In this document: one piece after another, positions 1 through 6,942 of the stretch | Layout: each line of letters opens with the position of its first letter | Numbering within the stretch: position 1 is the stretch's first letter | Source: Oceanospirillaceae bacterium | Lineage (GTDB): Bacteria > Pseudomonadota > Gammaproteobacteria > Pseudomonadales > Balneatricaceae | Assembly (NCBI GenBank): GCA_003497765.1 | Contig: DNNY01000166.1 | Span: 1-10,649, forward strand | Direction of reading: 5' to 3' | DNA length: 10,649 nt | Made by a program: the position numbers and the translations under genes | Notes under the pieces: model-generated | Told to the model about the DNA's origin: nothing | What the model saw: only the letters and a program-made list of their open reading frames with translations | Database searches by the model: none

Positions 1-1
1 A

Positions 2-289
2 GCAAGGGCTTTAGTGCGGCGGCAACCATGGTTATTGTTGGATGAACCATTTAGTGCTTTGGATCCCGGTCTGCGTAGGGAAATGATCGACTTGGTTGCC
101 GATCTACAAGAACGTAATAAGCTGAGTTTGGTTTTGGTTACTCATGATCCTGAAGAGGCCTTGCAGTTAGCATCAGAGGTTATATTTATCGCTGAGGGTG
201 GCGTATACTGGCAGGGTCAAGGGCGTGATTTCTTACAACAACAAAGTGAGCCAATTGCACGCTACCTAGGTCATATGGCTAGTGTATAA
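2..289 (+). CDS. thiQ: ABC transporter ATP-binding protein, C-terminal part, probably thiamine importer ThiQ
   Basis: The reading frame is open from the left edge (frame starting at base 2) to a TAA at 287-289, giving about 95 residues of an ABC ATPase. The visible part starts just after the signature motif with ARALVRRQ. It continues through Walker B and D-loop (LLLDEPFSALDP) and the H-switch histidine (VTHDPEEA). The Walker A half is outside the window. The short tail with no extra regulatory domain, together with ALDPGLRREM and a late YWQGQ segment, resembles ThiQ, the cytoplasmic ATPase of the ThiBPQ importer for thiamine and its phosphates. ThiQ is a short ABC protein of about 230 residues, which fits an end soon after the H-loop. 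A related small importer ATPase is the main alternative. The ABC assignment is certain; the substrate is inferred from remembered similarity. Confidence 0.72.
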   Translation, partial: ARALVRRQPWLLLDEPFSALDPGLRREMIDLVADLQERNKLSLVLVTHDPEEALQLASEVIFIAEGGVYWQGQGRDFLQQQSEPIARYLGHMASV

Positions 290-336
290 GCCTTTTTAAT
301 TTACGTTAACAGTGATAGCAAGTGCCAGAGTTAGTT

Positions 337-366
337 GGCTTTTGCTGGCAAAAATGAGCCTCTTTT
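337..366 (+). terminator. Possible weak terminator after thiQ
   Basis: An imperfect hairpin combines GGC (337-339) plus TTTTGC (340-345) with GCAAAA (348-353) plus GCC (358-360), leaving a bulge of about four bases on the right arm. TCTTTT follows at 361-366. It lies 48 bases past the thiQ stop and 30 before the hemG start, so it could end the thi transcript. The bulge and the short T-run make it weak, and the loop of two bases means the inner pairs would partly open. Confidence 0.3.
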
Positions 367-395
367 AGGGTTAAGATTTAGTTTTTGAGACAATC

Positions 396-1868
396 ATGCA
401 AGACACGGATACACACAATACCGCTACCAACAGCCTAGAAGGCATGGCAGGACCCATACCGCAAGCGCCAAAAGGGCACTCTGGTGGCCAGCAGGTAATT
501 GTGATTGGTGCCGGTATTTCGGGCCTCTGTAGCGCCTGGTTTCTGCAACAACAGGGCTATGATGTGCTGGTTTTAGAGGCTAGTGCATCGGTAGGTGGTA
601 ATTTGCAAACTGTTCAACGTGATGGTTGTCAGTTTGAGCGTGGGCCCAACTCATTTATTAATAACCGCCAAGCCATGGCAGATTTAATCAAAGGGGCGGG
701 GCTGGAAGAAGAAATAGTCTTGGCCAATGCTGCAGCTCACCGTCGTTATATTGGTAAACACGGAAAACTAATTGCTTTACCCAGTAAACCCCTAGAGGCT
801 ATTACTAGTAAAATTTTGCCTTGGGCAGGTAAGCTTAGGGTTGCTAAAGAGCCTTTTGTAGGGCAGTCTGCAGGGGAAGAGACAATTGCACAATTTGCCA
901 CACGTAGGCTTGGCAAAGACGTATTTGACTGGTTAATTGATCCCTTTATCTCGGGTATTTACGCAGGTGATCCGAGTAAGCTTTCCATCCAAGCGGCGGC
1001 GCCTAAGTTATTTGCCCTTGAGCAGCAACATGGTTCTTTAATAAAGGGCGCTTGGGCACAAATAAAAGCTCGTCGTGCCGCAACTGGCCCCAAGTTGGAT
1101 GGGGCCATGATGAGCTTTAAGTTAGGTTTACATCAGTTGATGAGGACCTTGGCAGACCAGTTATTAAACCCAGTGCAACTAAATACACAGGTCGAGAGTG
1201 TTAGTTACAGCCAAGATTATGGTTATATGGTACGCAGTGGGGACACTATCTGGCAGGCAGAAAAGTTGGTTATGGCGGTGCCCGCAGCGCAGGTTGCCCG
1301 ACTTATTGAAGACTTGCCAACGCCTAATGAGCCACAATTAATGGCGGCACAAAAGCAATTACGTAGTATCGAATACCCTGCTGTTGCAACTATTTCTATG
1401 GCTTTCGAAAAAGGCCAAATACAACACCCACTGGATGGTTTTGGTGCCCTTATTCCGAGTAAGGAGAACAAACAAACCTTAGGCGTGTTATTTCCTTCAA
1501 GTATTTTTCCAGACCGAGCCAGTGCCAATCAGCATATTCTTACTGTATTTGTTGGCGGTGGTCGAGGTCATCAAGCCATGCAACTTAGCGCTGACGAGCG
1601 TTTAGCTCTGGTGCTTGACGAGCTCCATAGTTATTTAGGTATTGATGGTCAGCCTCTATGGAGTGAAGAAAGTTATTGGCCAGCGGCCATTCCGCAATAT
1701 ACCCTCGGCCATTTGCAAAAAGTGGCTGAGATTGACCAAGCTTTAGCCCATCTACCAGGTCTTTATCTGCGCAGTAATTGGCGTGATGGCGTGGCTCTTG
1801 GTGATTGTGTTGAACAATCCCAAGTCCTAGCCCTACAGATTGTAGATGAAGATGTAGAGGATAAATAA
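396..1868 (+). CDS. hemG: Oxygen-dependent protoporphyrinogen oxidase, HemY-type FAD enzyme
   Basis: A 490-residue flavoprotein that should oxidise protoporphyrinogen IX to protoporphyrin IX, the penultimate step of heme synthesis, using oxygen. An FAD-binding Rossmann motif (VIVIGAGISG, residues 34-43) is followed by the ribose-binding glutamate E61 and VGG (66-68). Family hallmarks follow: ERGPNSF (81-87), SGIYAGDPSKLS (186-197) and a C-terminal FAD segment ending GVALGDCVE (465-473). These read like the HemY/plant PPO1 family and not the small flavodoxin-like HemG of E. coli or the membrane protein HemJ. The first 30 or so residues are a hydrophilic extension with no signal peptide. The ATG at 396 has a modest GAGA five bases upstream. 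The ATG at 444 (Met17) is an alternative, but its AGAAGG is only about one base away. It ends one base before nudF. The symbol follows the bacterial family name; hemY is also used. Confidence 0.87.
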   Translation: MQDTDTHNTATNSLEGMAGPIPQAPKGHSGGQQVIVIGAGISGLCSAWFLQQQGYDVLVLEASASVGGNLQTVQRDGCQFERGPNSFINNRQAMADLIKGAGLEEEIVLANAAAHRRYIGKHGKLIALPSKPLEAITSKILPWAGKLRVAKEPFVGQSAGEETIAQFATRRLGKDVFDWLIDPFISGIYAGDPSKLSIQAAAPKLFALEQQHGSLIKGAWAQIKARRAATGPKLDGAMMSFKLGLHQLMRTLADQLLNPVQLNTQVESVSYSQDYGYMVRSGDTIWQAEKLVMAVPAAQVARLIEDLPTPNEPQLMAAQKQLRSIEYPAVATISMAFEKGQIQHPLDGFGALIPSKENKQTLGVLFPSSIFPDRASANQHILTVFVGGGRGHQAMQLSADERLALVLDELHSYLGIDGQPLWSEESYWPAAIPQYTLGHLQKVAEIDQALAHLPGLYLRSNWRDGVALGDCVEQSQVLALQIVDEDVEDK

Positions 1869-1869
1869 C

Positions 1870-2481
1870 ATGCCACAGTTTATGGCAAATGATGTTGAAA
1901 TTCTGGATGAAAAAGAAGCCTATCGGGGTTTTTATCAACTTAAGCAATATCTTCTGCGGCACCGTTTATTTACTGGTGGTTGGAGTCGTCCATTAAAGCG
2001 TGAAGTGGTCTGCCGCATACCTGCGGTGGCGGTTTTGCTCTATGATGCCAAAGCTGATGCGGTGGTGTTAATTGAACAGTTTAGGGTGGGTGCCTTGCAG
2101 CATCCAGATGGTCCGTGGCAGCTAGAAATGGTGGCGGGACTGATTGATACCGACGAAACCCCGGAACAGGTGGCAGTGCGGGAGTGTCAGGAAGAGGCAG
2201 GGGTGAGTATTACCACAGGGCAGTTACATAAAATATGTGAATATTTAGTTACCCCTGGGGGTAGCAACGAATCCCTAACAATTTATTGCGCTCCTGTTGA
2301 TGCTAATCTTGTTGGTGGTTTTCATGGCGTACCCAATGAGGGCGAGGATATTAGAGTGTTAAGTATGGCACGAGCAGAATTATGGCAGTGGCTACAAGAA
2401 GGTAAAGTGACTAACGCGGCGACCATTATCGCCTTGCAATGGTTAGAACTTAATTTTTCCCAATTGCAGGTAATTAAATGA
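1870..2481 (+). CDS. nudF: ADP-ribose pyrophosphatase, Nudix family
   Basis: Hydrolyses ADP-ribose to AMP and ribose-5-phosphate in the cytoplasm, clearing a reactive NAD breakdown product and possibly tuning the ADP-sugar pool. The Nudix box spans residues 90-112 and keeps the G-x5-E-x7-RE-x-x-EE-x-G pattern, with catalytic glutamates in RECQEEAG; a cysteine replaces the usual aliphatic residue after RE. LEMVAGLID just before it, TPGGSNES after it, and GEDIRV and ALQWL near the end match the NudF/AspP subfamily. The 203-residue length is close to the E. coli protein (about 209). The start at 1870 lies one base after the upstream stop, with GAGG at 1857-1860 as the ribosome site. The stop overlaps the next start as ATGA. 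Confidence 0.92.
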   Translation: MPQFMANDVEILDEKEAYRGFYQLKQYLLRHRLFTGGWSRPLKREVVCRIPAVAVLLYDAKADAVVLIEQFRVGALQHPDGPWQLEMVAGLIDTDETPEQVAVRECQEEAGVSITTGQLHKICEYLVTPGGSNESLTIYCAPVDANLVGGFHGVPNEGEDIRVLSMARAELWQWLQEGKVTNAATIIALQWLELNFSQLQVIK

Positions 2482-2933
2482 GTGCAGTTAAGCGGCGTTA
2501 TATTCCTAATTTAACTCGGCAAATGGCTGTTGCAGAGACAAATTATCATCGTTTACAACGCTTGTTGGGTGATCTCAAGCAATTAACATCGTTACAGGTT
2601 ACCTTACAACATGAGCAAGTCACCCCAAATACGCAATTACATATAAAGGTCATAGAGCGCTTTAACTACACGACCACTCTGGAAATACAATTAGGCAGTG
2701 GCTCAAATTGGTGGCATAAGCCATTACATGTGCGCCTCTATCATGATGTGCGTATGGCTGAAGTAGTCAAAAGTGCTGACTATCGTCAGTATCGTGGCAG
2801 TTACGGTTACCCCAATGACCAAGGCCTAGTGGCGGATGAAAAAGCCCAATTAAATAGTTATCTAGCTTTACTTTTAAAACAGGCCGTACAGCATGGCACC
2901 CATTTGCAACGTCAAGCGCAAGAGGTGGCATGA
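2478..2933 (+). CDS. yqiB: DUF1249 family protein YqiB
   Basis: A 151-residue soluble protein of unknown function. It matches the YqiB family from the first residues (KRRYIPNLTRQM, then ETNYHRLQRLL). The best-conserved block is VRLYHDVRMAEVV, followed by a tyrosine-rich YRGSYGYPN segment and DEKAQLNSYLALLL near the end. There is no signal peptide, membrane span or catalytic motif. Both ends are ATGA overlaps: its ATG sits inside the nudF stop and its stop overlaps the cpdA start, so translation is probably coupled. This position between nudF and cpdA is the same as in E. coli and Pseudomonas, which supports the call. Biochemical role is unknown. Confidence 0.88.
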   Translation: MSAVKRRYIPNLTRQMAVAETNYHRLQRLLGDLKQLTSLQVTLQHEQVTPNTQLHIKVIERFNYTTTLEIQLGSGSNWWHKPLHVRLYHDVRMAEVVKSADYRQYRGSYGYPNDQGLVADEKAQLNSYLALLLKQAVQHGTHLQRQAQEVA

Positions 2934-3700
2934 GTAAACGTATTATCCAATTAACAGATCTCCATTTGCAGGTCAGTTCTGAGACGCTTTACAAAGGTGT
3001 TCTGCCTGATGCCAGATTGAACCAATGTTTAACTTGGTTGGAGAAACAGGAATATGATCTGTTATTGCTAACGGGTGATCTTTGTCACGGAGGGCATGTA
3101 AATGCATACCAAAGGTTAAAGGATTATCTGGCTTTTGTGGACAAGCCTTGGTTATGGTTGCCGGGTAATCATGATAATGTTGACCATATGCTGCAAGTAA
3201 GTGACCAGCCCATAGATTCCGTGCGAACACTTGCTCTAGCAGATTGGCAGATAATATTGCTTAATAGTACCCATAAACCAGATGGGCGAGGCGGTGGCAG
3301 TGTTAGCCAAGCCCATATGCTTGAATTAACCCATTACCTCGAAGCTAATCACTCAAAGTCAACGCTAATTTTCTTACATCATAACCCCATCCCCGTGGCT
3401 TCCACTTGGCAGGATAAAATTATGTTAGGCAATGCTAGTGATTTTACGCAGTTATTGAACGAGCATAAGCAAGTAAAAGGCGTGGTATTTGGGCATATTC
3501 ATCAACCCCTAGATTGCCTAGAAGGAGGTGTGCGCTATTTAGGTACACCAGCTACCTCAGTGCAATTTGCTGTACAACAGGAACAATTTACCTTGCAGCC
3601 AGAATTAGGGCCAGGTATAAGAACCATCGATCTGGGAGCCGACCAGAGTTGGCAAACCCAAGTCACCTATTTAGACAAACAGGCTAATCATTATGGTTGA
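2930..3700 (+). CDS. cpdA: 3',5'-cyclic AMP phosphodiesterase CpdA, class III
   Basis: Hydrolyses cAMP to AMP in the cytoplasm and so limits CRP-type signalling. The 256-residue protein has the full set of calcineurin-like metallophosphoesterase motifs: TDLHL with D10 and H12, GD at 49-50, GNHD at 79-82, LHHNP with H150 and H151, and GHIH at 188-191. These supply the ligands of a two-metal centre. The CpdA-specific ending with TPATSVQF (about 206-213) and PGIRTIDL is present. The length is slightly under the E. coli enzyme (275), mainly because of a shorter N-terminus and C-terminus. The start overlaps the yqiB stop (ATGA) and the stop lies eight bases inside yqiA. No key residue is missing. 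Confidence 0.93.
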   Translation: MSKRIIQLTDLHLQVSSETLYKGVLPDARLNQCLTWLEKQEYDLLLLTGDLCHGGHVNAYQRLKDYLAFVDKPWLWLPGNHDNVDHMLQVSDQPIDSVRTLALADWQIILLNSTHKPDGRGGGSVSQAHMLELTHYLEANHSKSTLIFLHHNPIPVASTWQDKIMLGNASDFTQLLNEHKQVKGVVFGHIHQPLDCLEGGVRYLGTPATSVQFAVQQEQFTLQPELGPGIRTIDLGADQSWQTQVTYLDKQANHYG

Positions 3701-4265
3701 GCATATTGTCTATTTGCATGGTTTTAATAGTTCCCCTGCATCATATAAGGCCCAGCAGTTTATGCACATTATGGCCCGTGATTATGCTCATGTTAAGGTC
3801 CATGTGCCGCATTTATCAACATGGCCACAAGAGGCGATGACAGCGATTGTTGAGCTAGTGCACAGTTTGACTGGCAAGGTGGCCTTTGTCGGCAGTTCTT
3901 TGGGGGGCTTTTATGCTACTTGGTTGGCACAAAAGTTTGCCACTAAAGCGGTACTGATCAATCCGGCGGTAAGACCTGATTTATTACTTGCGGATAAGCT
4001 TGGCACTAACAGCAATTATCATACCGATGACGGAGAATATGAATTCACCATTAAGCATCTGGAGCAGTTAAAAAGTCTGGTCGTGGGCCCCTTAACCAGA
4101 GCTGATGACTTCTTGGTTCTGCTACAAACGGCAGATGCAACCCTCGATTATCAAGATGCGGTAAAATTCTATGCTGACAGCCAGTTAGATATTACCCAAG
4201 GTGGCAGTCACGCATATGATAATTTTCCGCAACGGATTCCCCAAATCATGTCATTTCTCGGTTAG
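3693..4265 (+). CDS. yqiA: YqiA-type alpha/beta-hydrolase esterase
   Basis: A 190-residue small alpha/beta hydrolase, probably a cytoplasmic carboxylesterase or thioesterase; the physiological substrate is not established. An oxyanion-hole strand motif YLHGFNSSP (7-15) comes first. The nucleophile elbow is VGSSLGG (66-72), with S69 the likely nucleophile. The general-base histidine is H173 in GGSHAYDNF, and an acidic member is probably D148 or D152. NPAVRP (90-95) and LDYQDAV are typical of this family (UPF0227/YqiA). Its start overlaps the last eight bases of cpdA, implying coupled translation. An 81-base gap then separates it from parE. Confidence 0.9.
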   Translation: MVEHIVYLHGFNSSPASYKAQQFMHIMARDYAHVKVHVPHLSTWPQEAMTAIVELVHSLTGKVAFVGSSLGGFYATWLAQKFATKAVLINPAVRPDLLLADKLGTNSNYHTDDGEYEFTIKHLEQLKSLVVGPLTRADDFLVLLQTADATLDYQDAVKFYADSQLDITQGGSHAYDNFPQRIPQIMSFLG

Positions 4266-4346
4266 AATAAGACCTTAAAGAAAGCCATGTTGGTGACAAT
4301 TGTTATACGGTCTTAGTGGCCCAATGAGATGGATTGAAAGACAATC

Positions 4347-6248
4347 ATGACTGTGCAAGAAAATTATAATGCTGATTCAATTGAGGTGCTTAGTGGCCTC
4401 GATCCTGTCAAGAAGCGTCCAGGTATGTACACGGAAACAGTGCGCCCTAATCACCTGGCCCAAGAAGTTATAGATAACTCTGTTGACGAGGCCTTAGCAG
4501 GCCATGCTAGTCAAATAGATGTGGTTCTGCATGCTGATCAATCCATTAGTGTCAGTGATAATGGCCGCGGTATGCCCGTGGATATTCATGCTGAAGAGGG
4601 CGTTAGTGGCGTTGAGTTAATACTTACCCGTTTGCATGCAGGGGGTAAATTTTCTAATAAAAACTACCAGTTCTCCGGTGGTTTACACGGTGTAGGCGTC
4701 TCTGTTGTGAATGCCTTATCGACCAGTCTAGAAGTAAAGATTCGTCGCGATGGTCAGCTATACCGTATTGGTTTTGCTGATGGTGAAAAGGTTAGTGAGC
4801 TGGAGGTTATCGATACCGTAGGGCGGCGCAATACCGGCACTATGGTTACCTTCCATCCGGACCCTCAGTATTTTGACTCGCCCAAATTTTCTGTTCCTCG
4901 CTTAAAGCATATTCTCCGTGCTAAGGCCGTATTATGTAGCGGCCTATTAGTCACCTTTACTGACCATACCGGTGCTCAAAAAGAAAAACAGGAATGGTAT
5001 TACGAGGCTGGTTTAGAGGATTATCTGGCAGCTGCGAATACAGGCTATACCTGTTTGCCAGAAACGCCTTTTGTTGGGCAACGTAAAACCGATATGGAAG
5101 CCGTTGATTGGGCCGTGCAGTGGCTCCCAGAAGGTGGTGAACTGCTCCAAGAAGGCTATGTTAATCTTATTCCCACAGCACAAGGTGGCACCCATGTTAA
5201 TGGGCTGCGGACTGGTTTGCTAGAGGCGCTACGCGAGTTTTGTGAAATCCGCAATTTGTTGCCCCGTGGTATCAAGTTAACACCTGATGATATATGGGAT
5301 CGCTGTTGTTTTGTGTTATCTGTCAAAATGCAAGATCCACAGTTCTCTGGTCAGACCAAAGAGCGCCTATCGTCACGGCAGATAGTGAGTTATGTATCTG
5401 GCGAAATCAAAGATGCCTTTAGTTTATGGCTGAATAAGCATACTGCAGAAGGTGAGCTATTGGCTGAGCTAGCTATCAGTCACGCCCAAAAGCGCCTTCG
5501 TGCTGGTAAAAAAGTTACTCGTAAAAAAATCACCCAAGGTCCGGCCTTGCCGGGTAAATTGGCGGACTGTGTTGGTGCTGATGCGGAACGAGGTGAATTA
5601 TTCCTAGTGGAGGGTGATTCAGCTGGTGGTTCTGCGAAGCAAGCAAGAGACCGCGAATTTCAAGCGATTATGCCTTTGCGTGGGAAAATTCTAAATACCT
5701 GGGAAGTGGATGCTAGTCAGATATTGGCCTCTCAGGAAGTGCATGATATTGCTGTTGCCATTGGTGTTGATCCAGGTACTGATGACTTGCAAGGCTTGCG
5801 TTACGGTAAGATATGTATTCTCGCCGATGCAGACTCCGATGGCCTGCATATTGCCACCCTCTTATGTGCACTGTTTGTGCGTCATTTTAAGCCCTTAGTA
5901 GCTGCCGGACATGTTTACGTGGCTATGCCACCTTTATACCGTATTGATGTTGGCAAAGAGGTTTTTTATGCCCTCGATGAAAGTGAAAAGCAGAGTGTGC
6001 TAGAGCATATTGAAGCCGAAAAGAAGCGTGGTAAAGTCAATGTGCAACGTTTTAAGGGCTTGGGTGAAATGAACCCTTCACAATTACGGGAAACCACCAT
6101 GTTGCCTGATACCCGCCGGCTAGTGCAGCTAAATTTGGAAGTGGGTGATGATACCCATGAAGTGCTGGATATGTTGTTGGCCAAAAAGCGTTCCGGAGAT
6201 CGTAAGAGTTGGTTACAGTCCAAAGGTAATTTAGCTGACGTAGGTTAG
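4347..6248 (+). CDS. parE: DNA topoisomerase IV subunit B
   Basis: The ATPase subunit of topoisomerase IV, which with ParC unlinks daughter chromosomes and relaxes supercoils. The GHKL ATPase domain shows EVIDNSVDEA with E40 (probable catalytic base) and N44, DNGRG at 71-75 and GGLHGVG at 111-117. The transducer domain carries QGGTHVNG (279-286) and the Q-x-K pattern SGQTKERL. The TOPRIM domain has VEGDSAGG (421-428, E422), PLRGKILN and the metal-binding DADSD (494-498). QRFKGLGEMN (567-576) is near the end. At 633 residues it equals the E. coli ParE length and lacks the extra insert of GyrB, which separates the two. Residues around the quinolone-linked region look wild type. The ATG at 4347 has GAAAG about eight bases upstream. 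parC is not in the window. Confidence 0.95.
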   Translation: MTVQENYNADSIEVLSGLDPVKKRPGMYTETVRPNHLAQEVIDNSVDEALAGHASQIDVVLHADQSISVSDNGRGMPVDIHAEEGVSGVELILTRLHAGGKFSNKNYQFSGGLHGVGVSVVNALSTSLEVKIRRDGQLYRIGFADGEKVSELEVIDTVGRRNTGTMVTFHPDPQYFDSPKFSVPRLKHILRAKAVLCSGLLVTFTDHTGAQKEKQEWYYEAGLEDYLAAANTGYTCLPETPFVGQRKTDMEAVDWAVQWLPEGGELLQEGYVNLIPTAQGGTHVNGLRTGLLEALREFCEIRNLLPRGIKLTPDDIWDRCCFVLSVKMQDPQFSGQTKERLSSRQIVSYVSGEIKDAFSLWLNKHTAEGELLAELAISHAQKRLRAGKKVTRKKITQGPALPGKLADCVGADAERGELFLVEGDSAGGSAKQARDREFQAIMPLRGKILNTWEVDASQILASQEVHDIAVAIGVDPGTDDLQGLRYGKICILADADSDGLHIATLLCALFVRHFKPLVAAGHVYVAMPPLYRIDVGKEVFYALDESEKQSVLEHIEAEKKRGKVNVQRFKGLGEMNPSQLRETTMLPDTRRLVQLNLEVGDDTHEVLDMLLAKKRSGDRKSWLQSKGNLADVG

Positions 6249-6299
6249 CCCCTTTACATCACTTTACTAACATTAGACCCAACTTTGCACTGCATTATC

Positions 6300-6318
6300 T
6301 ATAATGACAATCATTAAA
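6300..6318 (+). promoter_or_regulatory. Fur-box-like operator overlapping a -10-like TATAAT
   Basis: The 19 bases tataatgacaatcattaaa match the classic Fur consensus GATAATGATAATCATTATC at 15 positions by my hand count. The core is a perfect inverted repeat, AATGA-CAA-TCATT. A TATAAT at 6300-6305 could be the -10 of the promoter for the downstream gene, though I see no good -35 at the right distance. A looser Fur-like half, GATAACAATAAT, lies at 6346-6357. Binding here would be expected to repress the Spy-like gene when iron is ample. AT-rich DNA makes chance matches fairly likely. Confidence 0.5.
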
Positions 6319-6371
6319 AAAGATATTTCTATTGGTCACAAATAAGATAACAATAATGTGGAGAAAGGGTG

Positions 6372-6881
6372 ATGAATAAGACTGTTAATTGTACATCTGT
6401 TCTATTATCTGCATTGATTATTGCAGGCGCATTCTCGACTTATGCTGTAGCCCATAATCATGGCGCCAAGTCAAATAAAGATACTAGTTGTAGTCCAGAC
6501 ACAGAAAGTCAGAAAAGCAAACCAGGACAACATGCTGCATTAAGTCCAAATGTCCTTGATGAGCGCATGCTTGCAGTGTTGATCTACAAACTGGATTTGA
6601 CGGACGCGCAAGAAGAAGCCTTAACAGATATTTTTGCCCAACAGAAAATGCAGATTCAAGATCAAGCAGGGTTAATTAACAACATGTTAGACGAGTTGGT
6701 CAAGCTTGAACCTGGTAGTGATCTTTATAATCAACAAATCGATATGATTGCGCAAACAAGAGTTGATAGCTGGGCCAATAATATGAAGGAAAGAGGCCAT
6801 ATGCATGCAGCTATCGTATCAATGTTAAATGGCAAACAAAGGGCTGACTTCAAGAAAGTTATTGCCGAAGCGAGACAATAA
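6372..6881 (+). CDS. Periplasmic Spy/CpxP-like (LTXXQ motif) protein
   Basis: A 169-residue exported protein. I start it at the ATG at 6372, with GGAG at 6360-6363 eight bases upstream; a GTG one codon earlier is possible. An N-terminal signal peptide has a lysine, a hydrophobic core (about residues 10-22) and an AVA site predicting cleavage after A27. The mature protein begins HNHG, then a polar linker with one cysteine (C40), then a helical domain. LDLTDAQEEAL holds an LTXXQ motif (76-80) and LNGKQRADF (152-160) is a weaker second copy, as in Spy and CpxP, which are helical periplasmic chaperones or envelope-stress regulators. Metal-responsive relatives such as ZraP and CnrX share this fold, so a metal role is possible. 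No partner sensor kinase is nearby. The exact function is unknown. Confidence 0.72.
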   Translation: MNKTVNCTSVLLSALIIAGAFSTYAVAHNHGAKSNKDTSCSPDTESQKSKPGQHAALSPNVLDERMLAVLIYKLDLTDAQEEALTDIFAQQKMQIQDQAGLINNMLDELVKLEPGSDLYNQQIDMIAQTRVDSWANNMKERGHMHAAIVSMLNGKQRADFKKVIAEARQ

Positions 6882-6892
6882 ATTGCTGAGAG

Positions 6893-6925
6893 CAAAAAAC
6901 CGCAGAGTTTAGCTGCGGTTTTTTG
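6893..6925. terminator. Bidirectional rho-independent terminator
   Basis: A near-ideal hairpin: CAAAAAACCGCAG (6893-6905) pairs perfectly with CTGCGGTTTTTTG (6913-6925) around a seven-base loop. The A-run and T-run make it work from either side, ending the Spy-like gene on the plus strand and pykA on the minus strand. It sits between their converging stop codons, 12 and 18 bases away. Confidence 0.92.
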
Positions 6926-6942
6926 TTTCTAGAACAATATGG

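Noticed and set aside
323..350. TGCCAG/CTGGCA inverted repeat as a terminator
   Set aside because: It is followed by AAAAATG and not a T-run on the plus strand, and the minus-strand side also lacks T's. The overlapping 337-366 hairpin is the better, still weak, candidate.
1585..1962. 125-residue minus-strand frame across hemG and nudF
   Set aside because: It is antisense to two conserved coding ends and has no domain or start signal.
5600..5760. Quinolone-resistance changes in ParE
   Set aside because: The region around VEGDSAGG and PLRGKILNTWEV reads like susceptible ParE proteins; no known resistance substitution is evident by eye.
6369..6371. GTG as the start of the Spy-like gene
   Set aside because: The adjacent ATG at 6372 is eight bases from GGAG, an ideal distance, and is the more usual codon.
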